This document shows positions 1 through 9,330 of a stretch of 64,000 nt of DNA, one piece after another. The notes under the pieces are model-generated. The model ran no database searches. It was not told the origin of the DNA and saw only the letters and a list, made by a program, of their open reading frames with translations. Position 1 is the stretch's first letter; every line of letters begins with the position of its first letter. The stretch is taken from assembly GCA_964628985.1 (NCBI GenBank), contig CAZVNJ010000002.1:1-64000 (forward strand), in the 5' to 3' direction. Source of the stretch: SURF-43 sp964628985. Its GTDB lineage: Bacteria; Chloroflexota; Dehalococcoidia; UBA2979. The translations under genes were made by a program, and so were the position numbers.

Positions 1-801
1 GTGGCCGAGGCAGGTCTGCGCGGCGTAGCCGGCCTGCACGAGGCCGAGCGCGATCGTCGAGCGAGCCTCCACATAGGCCGGGTCGGGTGAGAAGAAGCGG
101 TCGAGTCCGACCGTCGCTCCGCGCTTCGCGAGGCCGGTGAGGTAGTCCATGTCTGTCGTGTCGTTCGAATGGCCGATGGTGACCGCGCGCAGGTCGAGGC
201 CCTCCGAATCGAAGAGGTCGAGCAGGGGCGTGCCGAGCGCGTCGGTCGCGAGGGTGTGGCAGGAGATCGGCACGCCGGTCGCCTTCGCGGCGCGGGCGGC
301 CCCGCGCGCCGTGCGCTCCAGCATCATCCGGGGCGAGACACGGCCGTCGGTCAGGCGCGCCTCCAGGTCCCACGCGAGCTTGATGATGCCGGCCTTGATG
401 CCGGAGCCCTCGATGCCCTCGGTAATCTCGCTGGCGAAGTGGGCGGCGATCTCGTCCTCGGACCATGCGTTGTAGATCGCGGGCACCCAGCGGTAGACGC
501 CGGTGGCGCAGACCACGTTGACGCCGTGCTCGGCGTGGCGCTTCGCGACCTCCTGGAACAGCCACATTTGGCGGCCGAGGTCGAACGGGGTGAGGTCGAT
601 CACACTGTCGATGCCAGACTGGCGGACGCGCGCGAGGGCGGCGACGCAGCGGTCCACCATCTCCTGACGGCGCTCCGGAGTGTCCATGAGCCCGCGGACG
701 TGCTCCATCCCGCCGCTGCCGTTGGTGAGGTGCTCATGCGAGAGCGTCCGCCCGAGGTCGGCGCTGTCGATCGGCCCGCGGATCGTGTTCACCTGCACCA
801 T
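1..801 (-). CDS. Phosphotriesterase-family metal-dependent hydrolase (3' end cut by window edge)
   Basis: Amidohydrolase-superfamily enzyme of the phosphotriesterase (PTE) type; the family hydrolyses phosphotriesters, lactones or related esters at a two-metal centre. 267 codons are visible and the frame is open at position 1, so the C-terminus lies outside the window. The start TLSHEH near residues 19-24 gives the HxH metal pair, GIIKLA holds the lysine that is normally carbamylated, and CHT and GHS supply later histidines. The last visible residues, CLGH, match the family's conserved histidine-aspartate end of the metal site. The ATG at 801 follows a GGGAG ribosome site. It is transcribed in the same direction as the M28-like gene at 855-2036, 53 bp upstream. 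Family is clear; substrate is unknown (PTE, lactonase or other). Confidence 0.87.
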   Translation of the reverse strand, partial: MVQVNTIRGPIDSADLGRTLSHEHLTNGSGGMEHVRGLMDTPERRQEMVDRCVAALARVRQSGIDSVIDLTPFDLGRQMWLFQEVAKRHAEHGVNVVCATGVYRWVPAIYNAWSEDEIAAHFASEITEGIEGSGIKAGIIKLAWDLEARLTDGRVSPRMMLERTARGAARAAKATGVPISCHTLATDALGTPLLDLFDSEGLDLRAVTIGHSNDTTDMDYLTGLAKRGATVGLDRFFSPDPAYVEARSTIALGLVQAGYAAQTCLGH

Positions 802-854
802 GTCGATCTCCCTACTGCGTGCTGCGTAGTCCCGTCCGCCCGGACTCGATTCGC

Positions 855-2036
855 CTAGTCGAGGAGTGCCGTCAGCACCTTCCACATCGCCGTGCCCCAC
901 CGCGACACGCTGGTAGGGTCGCAGGCACGGTCGAAGGTGTCCTGGGGGGAGTGGAAGTACGGATGCCCCCCGAGGAACGTGACATAACGACCACCGTACT
1001 GGGCGATGTTCCGTGCCTCGCCGCCGCCCGGCGCTCCGACGCCCAGGGCCTCATACCCCTCAACGCCCGCCTCCGCGAGGGCGGAGGTGGCGAGATCCTG
1101 CAAGGGATCGTCGGCGGTGCCCATCCGGGCGGTGGCGTTCTTCGCGCCAATCGAGGCACCGAGGTGGAGCCAGGCGTGCGCGCCCTTCGGCAGGGCGGCG
1201 CGTTTCTTCATGAACTCCTCGAGCCCGGCATGGTGCAGTTCGTGGCCTGAGGAGGCGACGAAGTGGACCGTGCGGCGGCGAGAGGGGAGGGCAGCGAGCC
1301 CCTCAGCCAGCGCGAGCCAGATCGCGATGCCGCCGCCGCGCTCCGCCGCGCAGGTGAACCAGCCGGACTTCGGCGTCATCACGACGAGCGGGGCCGCTGC
1401 CTCGTCGGTACCCGGGAGCGTCGCGATGACGTTGGTGGCACGCGAGTTCAGGCGGTCGGCGTCGATCTCGAGCGTCGCCTCGCCGCCAAGCAGGAGCGCC
1501 GCCGAGAGCCGGCGCGCCTCCTTCGAGGCGACCTGGAGGACGGGCACGCCGAACGGCTGCCGGATGTGCTCGGCATTGCGCACGACGATCTCGCCGTCGG
1601 GGTCGCCGCTAGGGACGACGATGCCGAGGACGCCCTCGTTCTCGAGTGCGGCGTAGTGAGCACGGGCGTCGGGCGCGGTCCAGCGGCGGTCGCCGCGCAA
1701 GGCCGATGTGGCGACGAGGATCTTGCCGAACGGCTCCGGGTCGCCGTCCTCACCGAGGTCGCCGGTCAGCCCACCAATGCGGGTGAAGCCGCCGTCGTAC
1801 ATCGGCTCGCCGTCCACGCTGCCGTCCGACCAGGTCAGGCGGGCGCGCTGGACCTCCACCCGAGGGAACGAGAATCGTTCCATCTCGGCGGGGGCGCCGG
1901 CGGCGGTCAGTTCGGCGCGCAGCCACTCGGAGGTGCGGTCGTCACCGGGCCAGCCCGTCCGGTGGATGCCGAAGCCTTCGAAGGCGCGGATGCGAACCTC
2001 GATGCGGGCGGGGTCGAGGCCGGACGGGACGGGCAT
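855..2036 (-). CDS. M28-family peptidase-like protein with altered metal ligands
   Basis: A 393-residue protein with the overall plan of M28 (Zn-dependent) amino/carboxypeptidases: an N-terminal segment, an inserted PA-like middle region (about residues 80-200) and a C-terminal peptidase fold. The closing histidine motif YFHSPQDT is well kept. The other usual ligands are not: where active members show an AHxDS-like motif this protein reads TPKSGW, DNASG is replaced by ERGGG, and the EE pair is replaced by SGHELHHAGLE. It therefore may bind metal differently or be inactive. There is no signal peptide, so it is probably cytoplasmic. Fold assignment is reasonable; activity is uncertain. Confidence 0.7.
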   Translation of the reverse strand: MPVPSGLDPARIEVRIRAFEGFGIHRTGWPGDDRTSEWLRAELTAAGAPAEMERFSFPRVEVQRARLTWSDGSVDGEPMYDGGFTRIGGLTGDLGEDGDPEPFGKILVATSALRGDRRWTAPDARAHYAALENEGVLGIVVPSGDPDGEIVVRNAEHIRQPFGVPVLQVASKEARRLSAALLLGGEATLEIDADRLNSRATNVIATLPGTDEAAAPLVVMTPKSGWFTCAAERGGGIAIWLALAEGLAALPSRRRTVHFVASSGHELHHAGLEEFMKKRAALPKGAHAWLHLGASIGAKNATARMGTADDPLQDLATSALAEAGVEGYEALGVGAPGGGEARNIAQYGGRYVTFLGGHPYFHSPQDTFDRACDPTSVSRWGTAMWKVLTALLD

Positions 2037-2236
2037 GGGGCATAGCTCTCATGTGGCAGGCTTGGCTCGCCTCGATGTACGCCCCGGACTGTGACCGCGT
2101 CAAACAGCGTTCACACCGTCTTCAAATCGCCCACGCGCATGGCTGTTGCGCTGCTGCAAGTGCCGCGTAGCCGTCGCAACGGCGACGCTGTCCCGATAAG
2201 ATCCCCATCACCGCCAGCCGAGGAGTACCGGCCGAC

Positions 2237-3871
2237 ATGCGAAAGTCCGTGCGCATCCTGTCGAGCCGGATAGTCGCCCTTGCCCTCTTGTGCGCGGCGG
2301 CCTTCCTCAGCCTCGGATTCCTCTCGACCGCATCCGCCGAGGGCCCGACCCCGGCGTTGATTGGGGACGAGATCTCGTTCGACGGGCTGGGAGCCGTCCT
2401 CACCGGCAGGGACGGAGGCATGCCGTCCGAGCTGGCGATCCAGAACTTCGCGAGCAGCGGGCAGAGTGTGCGCTGGGCGGCGAACGCAGTGCCCGTCCCG
2501 TTCTGCACCACGCAGGCGGGCCGTCCCAGCACGATCACGGCGCAGCAGTTCCGCGACGCTGTCCAGATGGCCGCGGACATGTGGAACAGCATCGAAGCCG
2601 CCGTGGGGGTCCACTACACCGGCGACTGCGTGTTCACCCTGAGGGTGGAACTGGACAATGATCGCAACGAGATCGGGTGGGACGACAGCCGCAACCTCGT
2701 CTCAGGATCGCAGGCTGGGGTCACCCAGGGCTCGTGGCGCAGCGGCTTTGGGCGGCGCGACTTCACCGAGACTGACATCGTGCTGGACAACAACATGCGC
2801 GTGCCGGAAGCGTGCATGCGCACCGTCGTCGCGCACGAGATCGGGCACGCAATCGGCTTCGGGCACTCGGACGACCGTGGAGACCTGATGTTCCCATCGT
2901 TCTCGGCCTCGAATCTGTCCACCTGCCGGCCTTCGGCCACCGCCGCCGAGGCCGCCTGGCTGGTCAACCTCTACGGAGTGAACCGTAAACCTGTGATTAC
3001 GCCGATCGGCGACCGGACCGTGCAGGCGAGCACGTTGGTCATGGTGAGTGCGTCGGCAACGGATCCGGACGGAGACCCGATCTCGTTCTCGTGGTCACAG
3101 ACCCGAGGCACGCCCGTCTCGCTCACCAGCGGCGGCGCCACGGTTTCGTTCACTGCGCCTCCCTCTGGCACGGTGACGCTGCAGGTGGAGGTCACCGACC
3201 GGTACCTCAAGCGGGCGACCTCGGTCGTCACGATGACCTCAGCGACCACGGGGTTCACGAGCGCACCGGCCACGCCCTCCCTGCAGTCCATCCTTGCCAA
3301 TGAGAAGCGGAGTGCGTCTGCCCTGTCATGGGATCTCGTGGCAGGTGCGCAGTCGCACGAGTTCTGCGTGACGCAGTTCACCCTGACCACGTGCACCGCC
3401 CAAGCCGCGGCCACCGCCGAGGTCGGGTGGGCGACGACCCTCTCCGCGGGCGGGCGCGCCGACGAGACGACGGTCCTCGCGCTCGACATGCGCGAGACTG
3501 GAATGCGCGCATGCAACGCGGTGGGGTGCTCGGCCGCCGGGGCGGGACCGCTGATGGGCGGCCTCCGCTGGTCCAACTGGGGCATCAGCTACGACGTGGT
3601 GGCCATGGCCTTCGATGTCCCCGGGACGTCGATCCGGTTCACCATCGCGGGTGCTGTGAACCTCGGGATCTCGTCTCGCCGGTTCGTGCTCTATTCCGGT
3701 CCGGAGGAGGACCCGCAGCGGACCATGCTCAAGGACTGCGGCATCCTGGACCCGGGGCGGTCGTGCATTGGGCTGCTGGGTCCGTCGGATGCCGGTCACG
3801 GTGCGTTCGCCGTGGTCGAATCGAGTGCGCTCGGGACCCCGGGTGCGATCCACCGAGTGCGTCTGCGTTAG
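2237..3871 (+). CDS. Secreted matrixin-type zinc metalloprotease with Ig/FN3-like C-terminus
   Basis: A 544-residue exported protein. The N-terminus has basic residues followed by a hydrophobic stretch ending around TASAEG, a typical Sec signal peptide. The catalytic domain carries HEIGHAIGFGH at residues 200-210, the zinc motif of metzincins, followed by the Met-turn-like DLMFPSF. Residues from about 250 to 335 resemble a PKD/cadherin-like repeat (ITPIGDRTVQAST, DPDGDPISFSW), and a fibronectin-III-like region follows. It probably degrades extracellular protein. The next gene converges on it from the other strand after 13 bp. A GAGGAG sequence lies rather far (12 nt) upstream of the ATG, so the start is likely but not certain. 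Confidence 0.85.
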   Translation: MRKSVRILSSRIVALALLCAAAFLSLGFLSTASAEGPTPALIGDEISFDGLGAVLTGRDGGMPSELAIQNFASSGQSVRWAANAVPVPFCTTQAGRPSTITAQQFRDAVQMAADMWNSIEAAVGVHYTGDCVFTLRVELDNDRNEIGWDDSRNLVSGSQAGVTQGSWRSGFGRRDFTETDIVLDNNMRVPEACMRTVVAHEIGHAIGFGHSDDRGDLMFPSFSASNLSTCRPSATAAEAAWLVNLYGVNRKPVITPIGDRTVQASTLVMVSASATDPDGDPISFSWSQTRGTPVSLTSGGATVSFTAPPSGTVTLQVEVTDRYLKRATSVVTMTSATTGFTSAPATPSLQSILANEKRSASALSWDLVAGAQSHEFCVTQFTLTTCTAQAAATAEVGWATTLSAGGRADETTVLALDMRETGMRACNAVGCSAAGAGPLMGGLRWSNWGISYDVVAMAFDVPGTSIRFTIAGAVNLGISSRRFVLYSGPEEDPQRTMLKDCGILDPGRSCIGLLGPSDAGHGAFAVVESSALGTPGAIHRVRLR

Positions 3872-3884
3872 CCCAAGCGCCCGG

Positions 3885-4304
3885 TCAGTCCGAGGGCCCG
3901 GCGGGCCCTTCTCCGAACGCCATGAAGTCCCATCGGTAGAGGATGGCGAACCAGAGCGCCTTCGCCGGCCGGTAGGCGGCGAACGAGACGGCGAGGCTGG
4001 CGGCTGCAATCGTCCAGAGCGGATCCAGTCCCGCCCTGGCGATCCAGTGCCAGCCGGTCTCTGAGAAGGCCAGCGCCCCGGCGATCATCGCCCCCGCCCC
4101 GTATCCAAGCGCGAGCGAGCCCAGCCAGGCGCCCTCAGAGGCCTCATATCGCAGGTCGCAGACGTCGCACCGCTCGCGTACCCCGAAGAGGCCGGAGAAG
4201 AACCGACCTCGCCCGCAGTGCGGGCAGCGCTCGCGGGCCACCAGGCGCCACGAGGCGCGCAGGAGCCCGGTCTGTTCGCCTGGCCTCACCTCGCGTTTCG
4301 TCAT
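3885..4304 (-). CDS. DUF983 small membrane protein
   Basis: A 139-residue protein of the DUF983 family. It opens with a zinc-ribbon-like pattern (CPHCGRGRFFSG then CDVCDLRYE, about residues 22-50), followed by two hydrophobic segments near residues 60-110. The family occurs widely in aerobic bacteria and is sometimes found near cytochrome oxidase genes, but no biochemical role is established and no oxidase gene is seen here. It is divergent from menF (163 bp gap), so the two may share a promoter region. Assignment to the family is good; function is unknown. Confidence 0.82.
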   Translation of the reverse strand: MTKREVRPGEQTGLLRASWRLVARERCPHCGRGRFFSGLFGVRERCDVCDLRYEASEGAWLGSLALGYGAGAMIAGALAFSETGWHWIARAGLDPLWTIAAASLAVSFAAYRPAKALWFAILYRWDFMAFGEGPAGPSD

Positions 4305-4467
4305 CCATCGAGTCTAGGCCGGAGTGTGCCCAGGCTCTGCTGTGTGGCCCCTCCGCGCTGCGTCTCTATACTGGAAGGACGACAGACGATGCGGCGGTCG
4401 GGCACCCCACCTTCCCGGCACCCCGGCACTGCGCTTCTCCCACTGAAGCGCTCGAAACGGTGGCCTC

Positions 4468-5799
4468 GTGACCGCACAGCTCGGCAGCGATCTCGCGGCG
4501 CGCCTCGTCGAAGCGCGGCGATCGTCGGATCCGTCCTCCTTCGTCTCTCTCACCCTCCCGTCCGACTTCGACCCTCGGGTGCTGCTCGACGATCCACAGG
4601 GCAATCGGGTGGTCGCGTCCTACGAGCGACCAATCCGAGGGCTCGCGCTCGTCGGTGTCGGTCTCTCCGGCCGGGTGGATGTACCGGCGCTGGCGCATCC
4701 GGCCTCGGTCAAGGAGCGCGCCCTCACCCTGCTGCGAGGGCCAGTCGCCGGCGACGTGCCGTTGCTTGCGCCGCGGCTGCTTGGGGGGTTCCGCTTCAAC
4801 CCTGCCGGCGTGGTCGGGGAACCCTGGGAAGCGTTCGGCGCTGGCTGGCTGGCCCTGCCTCAGATGCTGTTCGTGCTGAATGGCGAGTCGAACGCTGTCG
4901 TGGTGGCCCCCGGGGTGGACCCCGGAGCAGCCGAGTCTGTGGTCAGCCGCCCGCGACGCGAACTCGTGCCGAACACGCCCTTGCGAGTCGAGCGGCCCAT
5001 GGACCGCGAGGCGTGGCTGGCCAGTGTCGCCGTGATCGCGTCCGAGGTGCGCTCGGGGGCGTACGAGAAGGCCGTGCTCGCCTCCACGCAGCGGCTCGCC
5101 TCGGACGGTCTCATCGGCATCGGGCCGGCGCTCGCGCGTCTCCGCGCGGGCTATCCGGACTGTCACCTGTTCACGATGACCGAGGGCGAAACGACATTCT
5201 TCGGGGCCAGCCCGGAGCTGCTCGTCTCTCTCTTCGACGGCCGCGTGCGGGCGCTCGGCCTCGCAGGCTCAGCGCCCCGCGGCGAGACGCCCGAAGAGGA
5301 CGCGCGCATTGGGGAGGCGCTGCTCTCGTCAGCGAAAGACCGCATCGAGCACGAGGCGGTCGTCCGCGCGATCCGCGAGCGCCTCGGCCCGTTGACCGAG
5401 GACCTGGTAGCCCCGAACCAGCCTGAACTGCGCCGGCTCCGCAACATTCAGCACCTCTCTACGGAGATCAACGCCCGGATCCGACCGGGCACCGGCCTCC
5501 TCGACCTCGTCCAGCGCCTCCACCCGACCCCCGCCGTTTGCGGCTGGCCGGCGGACCGGGCGCGCGCCGTGATCACCGAACACGAGGCATTCGACCGTGG
5601 CTGGTACGCCGGCCCCATCGGCTGGATGGACGCCGCCGGCGACGGCGAATTCGCGGTCGCCCTCCGTTCGGCGGTGGTCTCGCGGAACCGGGCCTGGCTC
5701 TTCGCCGGCAACGGGATCATGGGCGACTCGGTCCCCGAGGCGGAACTCTCCGAGGTCCAGTGGAAGTTCCGGCCGCTCTCGGAGGCGCTCGGCGCCTGA
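4468..5799 (+). CDS. menF: Isochorismate synthase MenF
   Basis: Converts chorismate to isochorismate, the committed step of menaquinone synthesis. The 443-residue protein carries the C-terminal ADC-synthase fold of chorismate-using enzymes: GSAPRG, SAKDRIEHE, HPTPAVCG and the closing AFDRGWYAGPIGW and FAGNGI motifs. It starts with GTG at 4468; a TATACT -10-like box lies at 4367-4372, about 95 bp upstream, with no clear -35. It is first in a one-way run menF-D-H-B-A-C-E with gaps of 40 bp or less, so co-transcription is likely. An alternative identity as salicylate or anthranilate synthase is unlikely because of the neighbours. Confidence 0.95.
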   Translation: MTAQLGSDLAARLVEARRSSDPSSFVSLTLPSDFDPRVLLDDPQGNRVVASYERPIRGLALVGVGLSGRVDVPALAHPASVKERALTLLRGPVAGDVPLLAPRLLGGFRFNPAGVVGEPWEAFGAGWLALPQMLFVLNGESNAVVVAPGVDPGAAESVVSRPRRELVPNTPLRVERPMDREAWLASVAVIASEVRSGAYEKAVLASTQRLASDGLIGIGPALARLRAGYPDCHLFTMTEGETTFFGASPELLVSLFDGRVRALGLAGSAPRGETPEEDARIGEALLSSAKDRIEHEAVVRAIRERLGPLTEDLVAPNQPELRRLRNIQHLSTEINARIRPGTGLLDLVQRLHPTPAVCGWPADRARAVITEHEAFDRGWYAGPIGWMDAAGDGEFAVALRSAVVSRNRAWLFAGNGIMGDSVPEAELSEVQWKFRPLSEALGA

Positions 5800-5839
5800 C
5801 TGCGTCCCGCGGGCCCGCCTGAGTCAGCGTCCGCTTAGA

Positions 5840-7606
5840 ATGTCCGGAATGCCGATTCCTGCCGACCGGTATGTGCACGCCCTGCTGCAGTCGCTCCGCC
5901 ATGCGGGCGTCCGCCACATCGTCATCGCTCCCGGTTCTCGCAATACGCCAATCACGGTCGCCGTCACGGCGCCGACCTCGCCGTTTCGCACGTGGTTGCA
6001 CCTCGACGAGCGCTCGGCGGGGTACTTCGCCCTGGGGATGGCCCGCCAGATCGGCGAGCCGGTCGCGCTGCTGTGCACGTCCGGCACGGCCGCCGCGAAC
6101 TTCCTGCCGGCGGCCATCGAGGCGCGCCTGTCACGAGTGCCGCTGGTCTTCCTGACGGCGGACCGCCCACCCGAGGCGCGCGACATCGGGGCGGCGCAGA
6201 CGGTGGACCAGGTCGGACTGTTTGGTTCCCACGTGAAGTGGGCGGTGGACATGCCGCCCGCGGACGACAGCGCCGCGCGGGAACTCGAACGCTACGCCCG
6301 CGTGACGGCCGCCCGGGCCGTCGCGGTGGCCCTTGAGGCGCCGCGAGGTCCGGTGCACCTCAACGTCCCGTTCCGCGAGCCGCTAGTCGAGGCCGGGGCA
6401 TCGCCGCCGGTGATCCTCGACGGCCCGCTGGTCACCCATACGGCCCAGGCCGCGCCCTCGGCGGAGGTAGTCGCGCGGCTGGTCGAAGCCTGCGTGGGAC
6501 GGCGCGGGCTCATCGTCTGCGGGCCGGAGTCGGACGGACTGCCGGCGCGCGCGATCGTCGCCCTGGCTGCGGGGCTGGACTGGCCGGTGATTGCCGATCC
6601 GCTCTCCGGGCTCCGTGCGGGGACGCACGACCTGACGAACGTGATCGACTGTGCGGACGTCATCGTGCGCGCGCCGGAGGCGCTGCGCGCGCTTCCCGAG
6701 GTGGTGCTGCGCTTCGGCGCCGCACCGACCTCGAAGCCATTCAACCAGTGGCTTGCCACGCAGGTCGGCGTCCATCGCATCCTCGTGGAGGAGGGCGGCG
6801 TCGCCACCGCCGGGTGGCGCGACCCGGACCTGCAGGGTGACGAGGTAGTGACGACCGCTCCCGAGGCGTTGTGCGAGGCGTTGTGTGCCGCCCTCGGTGT
6901 GAATTCCGCTGCACCCGCCGGCTGGTCCGGCCTCTGGCGCGCCGCGAACGCAGCCGCGCGCGAGGCGATGCGCGAGGCGATCGCCGGCTTTGGCGAGACC
7001 TTCGAGGGGCAGGCCGTGCTGGACCTGCGCGCCGCGCTCCCCTCGGGCAGCACGCTGGTCGCTGGGAACTCGATGCCGGTCCGTGACATCGACTCCTTCT
7101 TCTTCAACACCGAGCGCGATGTCCGTATCGTCGGGACACGGGGTGCCTCCGGGATCGACGGAGTGACATCGACGGCGGTCGGGGCGGCGGCGGTGTCGGA
7201 CGGGCCGGTGGCGCTCTTAATCGGCGACCTCTCCTTCCTGCACGACGTGAACGGACTCTGGCCCACGCACCGCTATGGGCTGAACCTCACGGTGGTGCTT
7301 GTGAACAACCAGGGCGGCGGGATCTTCTCCTTCCTGCCCCAGCGACAGGCCGTCCCGGACCGCTTCGACGCGTGGTGGGGGACGCCGCACGGCGTGGACC
7401 TTGCCCACGCGGTCGCGCTGCACCACGGGCGGCACGCGGTGCTCGGCTCCGGCGACCAACGCGAGGCGGTCGCGGCGGCACTCGCCCGGCCCGGGCTGGA
7501 CGTGCTCGAACTCCGCACGGAGCGGGACCGTAACGTGGCGCAGCACGCCCTCGTCTGGGCGCGGGCGACCGAGGCGGTGCGCGACACGCTGGCCGCGCAC
7601 GCGTAG
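5840..7606 (+). CDS. menD: SEPHCHC synthase MenD
   Basis: Thiamine-diphosphate enzyme that joins isochorismate and 2-oxoglutarate to give SEPHCHC. The 588-residue length is normal. The N-terminal PYR domain shows IAPGSRNTP and DERSAGYFALG (with the cofactor glutamate) and SGTAAANFLPA; the C-terminal PP domain shows GNSMPVRDID, GASGIDG and LIGDLSFLHD followed by NNQGGGIF. The frame is open further upstream into menF, but homology begins at the ATG at 5840 or the in-frame ATG at 5849 (MPIPADRY); neither has a strong ribosome site. The gap to menF is 40 bp and to menH 13 bp. Identity is secure; the exact start is one of the two ATGs. Confidence 0.95.
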   Translation: MSGMPIPADRYVHALLQSLRHAGVRHIVIAPGSRNTPITVAVTAPTSPFRTWLHLDERSAGYFALGMARQIGEPVALLCTSGTAAANFLPAAIEARLSRVPLVFLTADRPPEARDIGAAQTVDQVGLFGSHVKWAVDMPPADDSAARELERYARVTAARAVAVALEAPRGPVHLNVPFREPLVEAGASPPVILDGPLVTHTAQAAPSAEVVARLVEACVGRRGLIVCGPESDGLPARAIVALAAGLDWPVIADPLSGLRAGTHDLTNVIDCADVIVRAPEALRALPEVVLRFGAAPTSKPFNQWLATQVGVHRILVEEGGVATAGWRDPDLQGDEVVTTAPEALCEALCAALGVNSAAPAGWSGLWRAANAAAREAMREAIAGFGETFEGQAVLDLRAALPSGSTLVAGNSMPVRDIDSFFFNTERDVRIVGTRGASGIDGVTSTAVGAAAVSDGPVALLIGDLSFLHDVNGLWPTHRYGLNLTVVLVNNQGGGIFSFLPQRQAVPDRFDAWWGTPHGVDLAHAVALHHGRHAVLGSGDQREAVAAALARPGLDVLELRTERDRNVAQHALVWARATEAVRDTLAAHA

Positions 7607-7619
7607 GGCAGGGGGACAG

Positions 7620-8447
7620 ATGCCACACGTCGATGTCGATGGCCTCGTGCTGAACGTCGACCGGTATGGCATGGGGCCACCCGTGGTCCTGCTGCACGGC
7701 TTCACCGGCTCGCGCACGAGCTGGTACGACGTGGTGAAAGCGCTCGACAGCGAGTTCACAACGCTGTCGGTGGACCTGATCGGACACGGCTGGTCCGGGT
7801 CGCCTCCGACGGTCGAACGGTACGAGATGTCCCGGGCGGTCGATGACCTGGTGGAAATGCTGCATCGGATCGGGTTCGAGCGGGCCGTGTGGGTGGGCTA
7901 TTCCCTGGGCGGGCGGACGGCGCTGCAGTTGGCTGTCCAGCACCCGGAGGCCGTCTCGGCGCTCGTGCTCGAGGGTGCCTCACCCGGCCTCGCGACGGAG
8001 CAGGAGCGGGCCGACCGCATCGCGGCGGACGAGGCGCTGGCCCGCAAGCTGGAGACCGAGGGGCTTGAGGCCTTCATCGACTACTGGCAATCGATCCCGC
8101 TGTGGGACTCACAGAAGACGACGCTGACCGAGCCACAACGGGTGGCGCTGCGTCAGCAGCGGCTGGCACAGCGCGCGACGGGCCTCGCCAATTCGCTCCG
8201 GGGCATGGGGACCGGCTCGCAGATGTGGGTCGGTGACCGATTGGGTGCCCTCAGCGTGCCCGTTCTGCTGACAGCCGGTAGGCTGGATACGAAGTTCAGC
8301 GCCATAGCGGCGGAGATGGCGCAGGCGATCCCGGACGCGCGCCTTGAGATCATCGAGGACGCCGGGCACTGTGCGCACCTCGAGCGGCCTGGGGCGTTCA
8401 ACGCCGTGTTGCTGGACTTCTTGCGGGGGATTCGCAACCGGCTGTGA
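7620..8447 (+). CDS. menH: SHCHC synthase MenH (alpha/beta hydrolase)
   Basis: Eliminates pyruvate from SEPHCHC to give SHCHC. A 275-residue alpha/beta-hydrolase with LLHGFTGS near residue 24, the nucleophile elbow GYSLGG with Ser95, an acid at GRLD and the catalytic His in DAGHCAHLE near the C-terminus. The ATG at 7620 follows an AGGGGG ribosome site, 13 bp after menD. Its place between menD and menB makes MenH much more likely than another hydrolase of this fold. Confidence 0.92.
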   Translation: MPHVDVDGLVLNVDRYGMGPPVVLLHGFTGSRTSWYDVVKALDSEFTTLSVDLIGHGWSGSPPTVERYEMSRAVDDLVEMLHRIGFERAVWVGYSLGGRTALQLAVQHPEAVSALVLEGASPGLATEQERADRIAADEALARKLETEGLEAFIDYWQSIPLWDSQKTTLTEPQRVALRQQRLAQRATGLANSLRGMGTGSQMWVGDRLGALSVPVLLTAGRLDTKFSAIAAEMAQAIPDARLEIIEDAGHCAHLERPGAFNAVLLDFLRGIRNRL

Positions 8448-8486
8448 GCCTTTGGCTGCGGTCGGACGGTGGGCGGGGGACACATC

Positions 8487-9314
8487 GTGAGCATCCAATG
8501 GCAGTCTGTGAAGCAATACACGGACATCCTGTACGACAAGGCCGAGGGGATCGCCAAGATCACCATCAACCGGCCGGAGGTCCACAACTCCTTCCGTCCG
8601 GGCACACTGGACGAACTGGCCGACGCCTTCCGTGACGCTGCGTCGGACAACTCCATCGGAGTCGTCCTTTTCACCGGTGCCGGCGGCCGCGCGTTCTGCG
8701 CCGGCGGTGACCAGCGCATTCGCGGGCATTCTGGCTATGTCGGGCAGGACGGCAACCCGAGCCTGAACGTGCTGCCGCTCCAGCGCTTCATCCGCGAGAT
8801 GCCGAAACCCGTGATCGCCCTCGTCGCTGGCTATGCCATCGGTGGCGGCCACGTGCTCCACGTGATCTGCGACCTCACAATTGCCGCGGAGAACGCGCGC
8901 TTCGGCCAGACGGGGCCACGCGTGGGTTCCTTCGACGCGGGCTATGGCACGTCGATGCTCGCGCGGCTGGTCGGGACGAAGAAGGCGCGGGAGATCTGGT
9001 ATCTCTGCCGTCAGTACGACGCGCAGGAAGCGCTCCAGATGGGCCTCGTGAACAAGGTCGTCCCGCTCGACCAGTTGGAGGACGAGGGCGTGGAGTGGGC
9101 GCGCGAGATCCTTGCGAAGTCCTCGACGGCGATCCGGTTCCTGAAGAATGCCTTCCTCGCCGACACGGATGGCGCCACCGGGCTGCAGGTGCTCGCGGGT
9201 GACCTGACGATGCTCTACTACACGTCGGACGAGGCCAAGGAAGGTCGCAACGCCTTCGTTGAGAAGCGCACGCCCGACTTCACCAAGTTCACCCGCCTGC
9301 CGTTCCACGGCTAG
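8487..9314 (+). CDS. menB: 1,4-dihydroxy-2-naphthoyl-CoA synthase MenB
   Basis: Crotonase-fold enzyme that closes the naphthoquinone ring of o-succinylbenzoyl-CoA. It shows RPEVHNSFRPGT near the N-terminus, the oxyanion-hole loop GRAFCAGGD, and AIGGGHVLH followed by QTGPRVGSFDAGYG. The Gly in QTG (instead of the crotonase Glu) and the Asp in SFDAGYG are typical of bicarbonate-dependent MenB. A GTG at 8487 preceded by GGGGGAC is preferred; an upstream in-frame GTG at 8469 is the alternative. The gene lies 39 bp after menH and 16 bp before menA. Confidence 0.95.
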   Translation: MSIQWQSVKQYTDILYDKAEGIAKITINRPEVHNSFRPGTLDELADAFRDAASDNSIGVVLFTGAGGRAFCAGGDQRIRGHSGYVGQDGNPSLNVLPLQRFIREMPKPVIALVAGYAIGGGHVLHVICDLTIAAENARFGQTGPRVGSFDAGYGTSMLARLVGTKKAREIWYLCRQYDAQEALQMGLVNKVVPLDQLEDEGVEWAREILAKSSTAIRFLKNAFLADTDGATGLQVLAGDLTMLYYTSDEAKEGRNAFVEKRTPDFTKFTRLPFHG

Positions 9315-9330
9315 CGCGCGAAGGATCGAG

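Noticed and set aside
2111..2614. Long reading frame on the minus strand opposite the matrixin protease
   Set aside because: Antisense of a well-supported gene, arginine-rich and without motifs; a by-product of high G+C.
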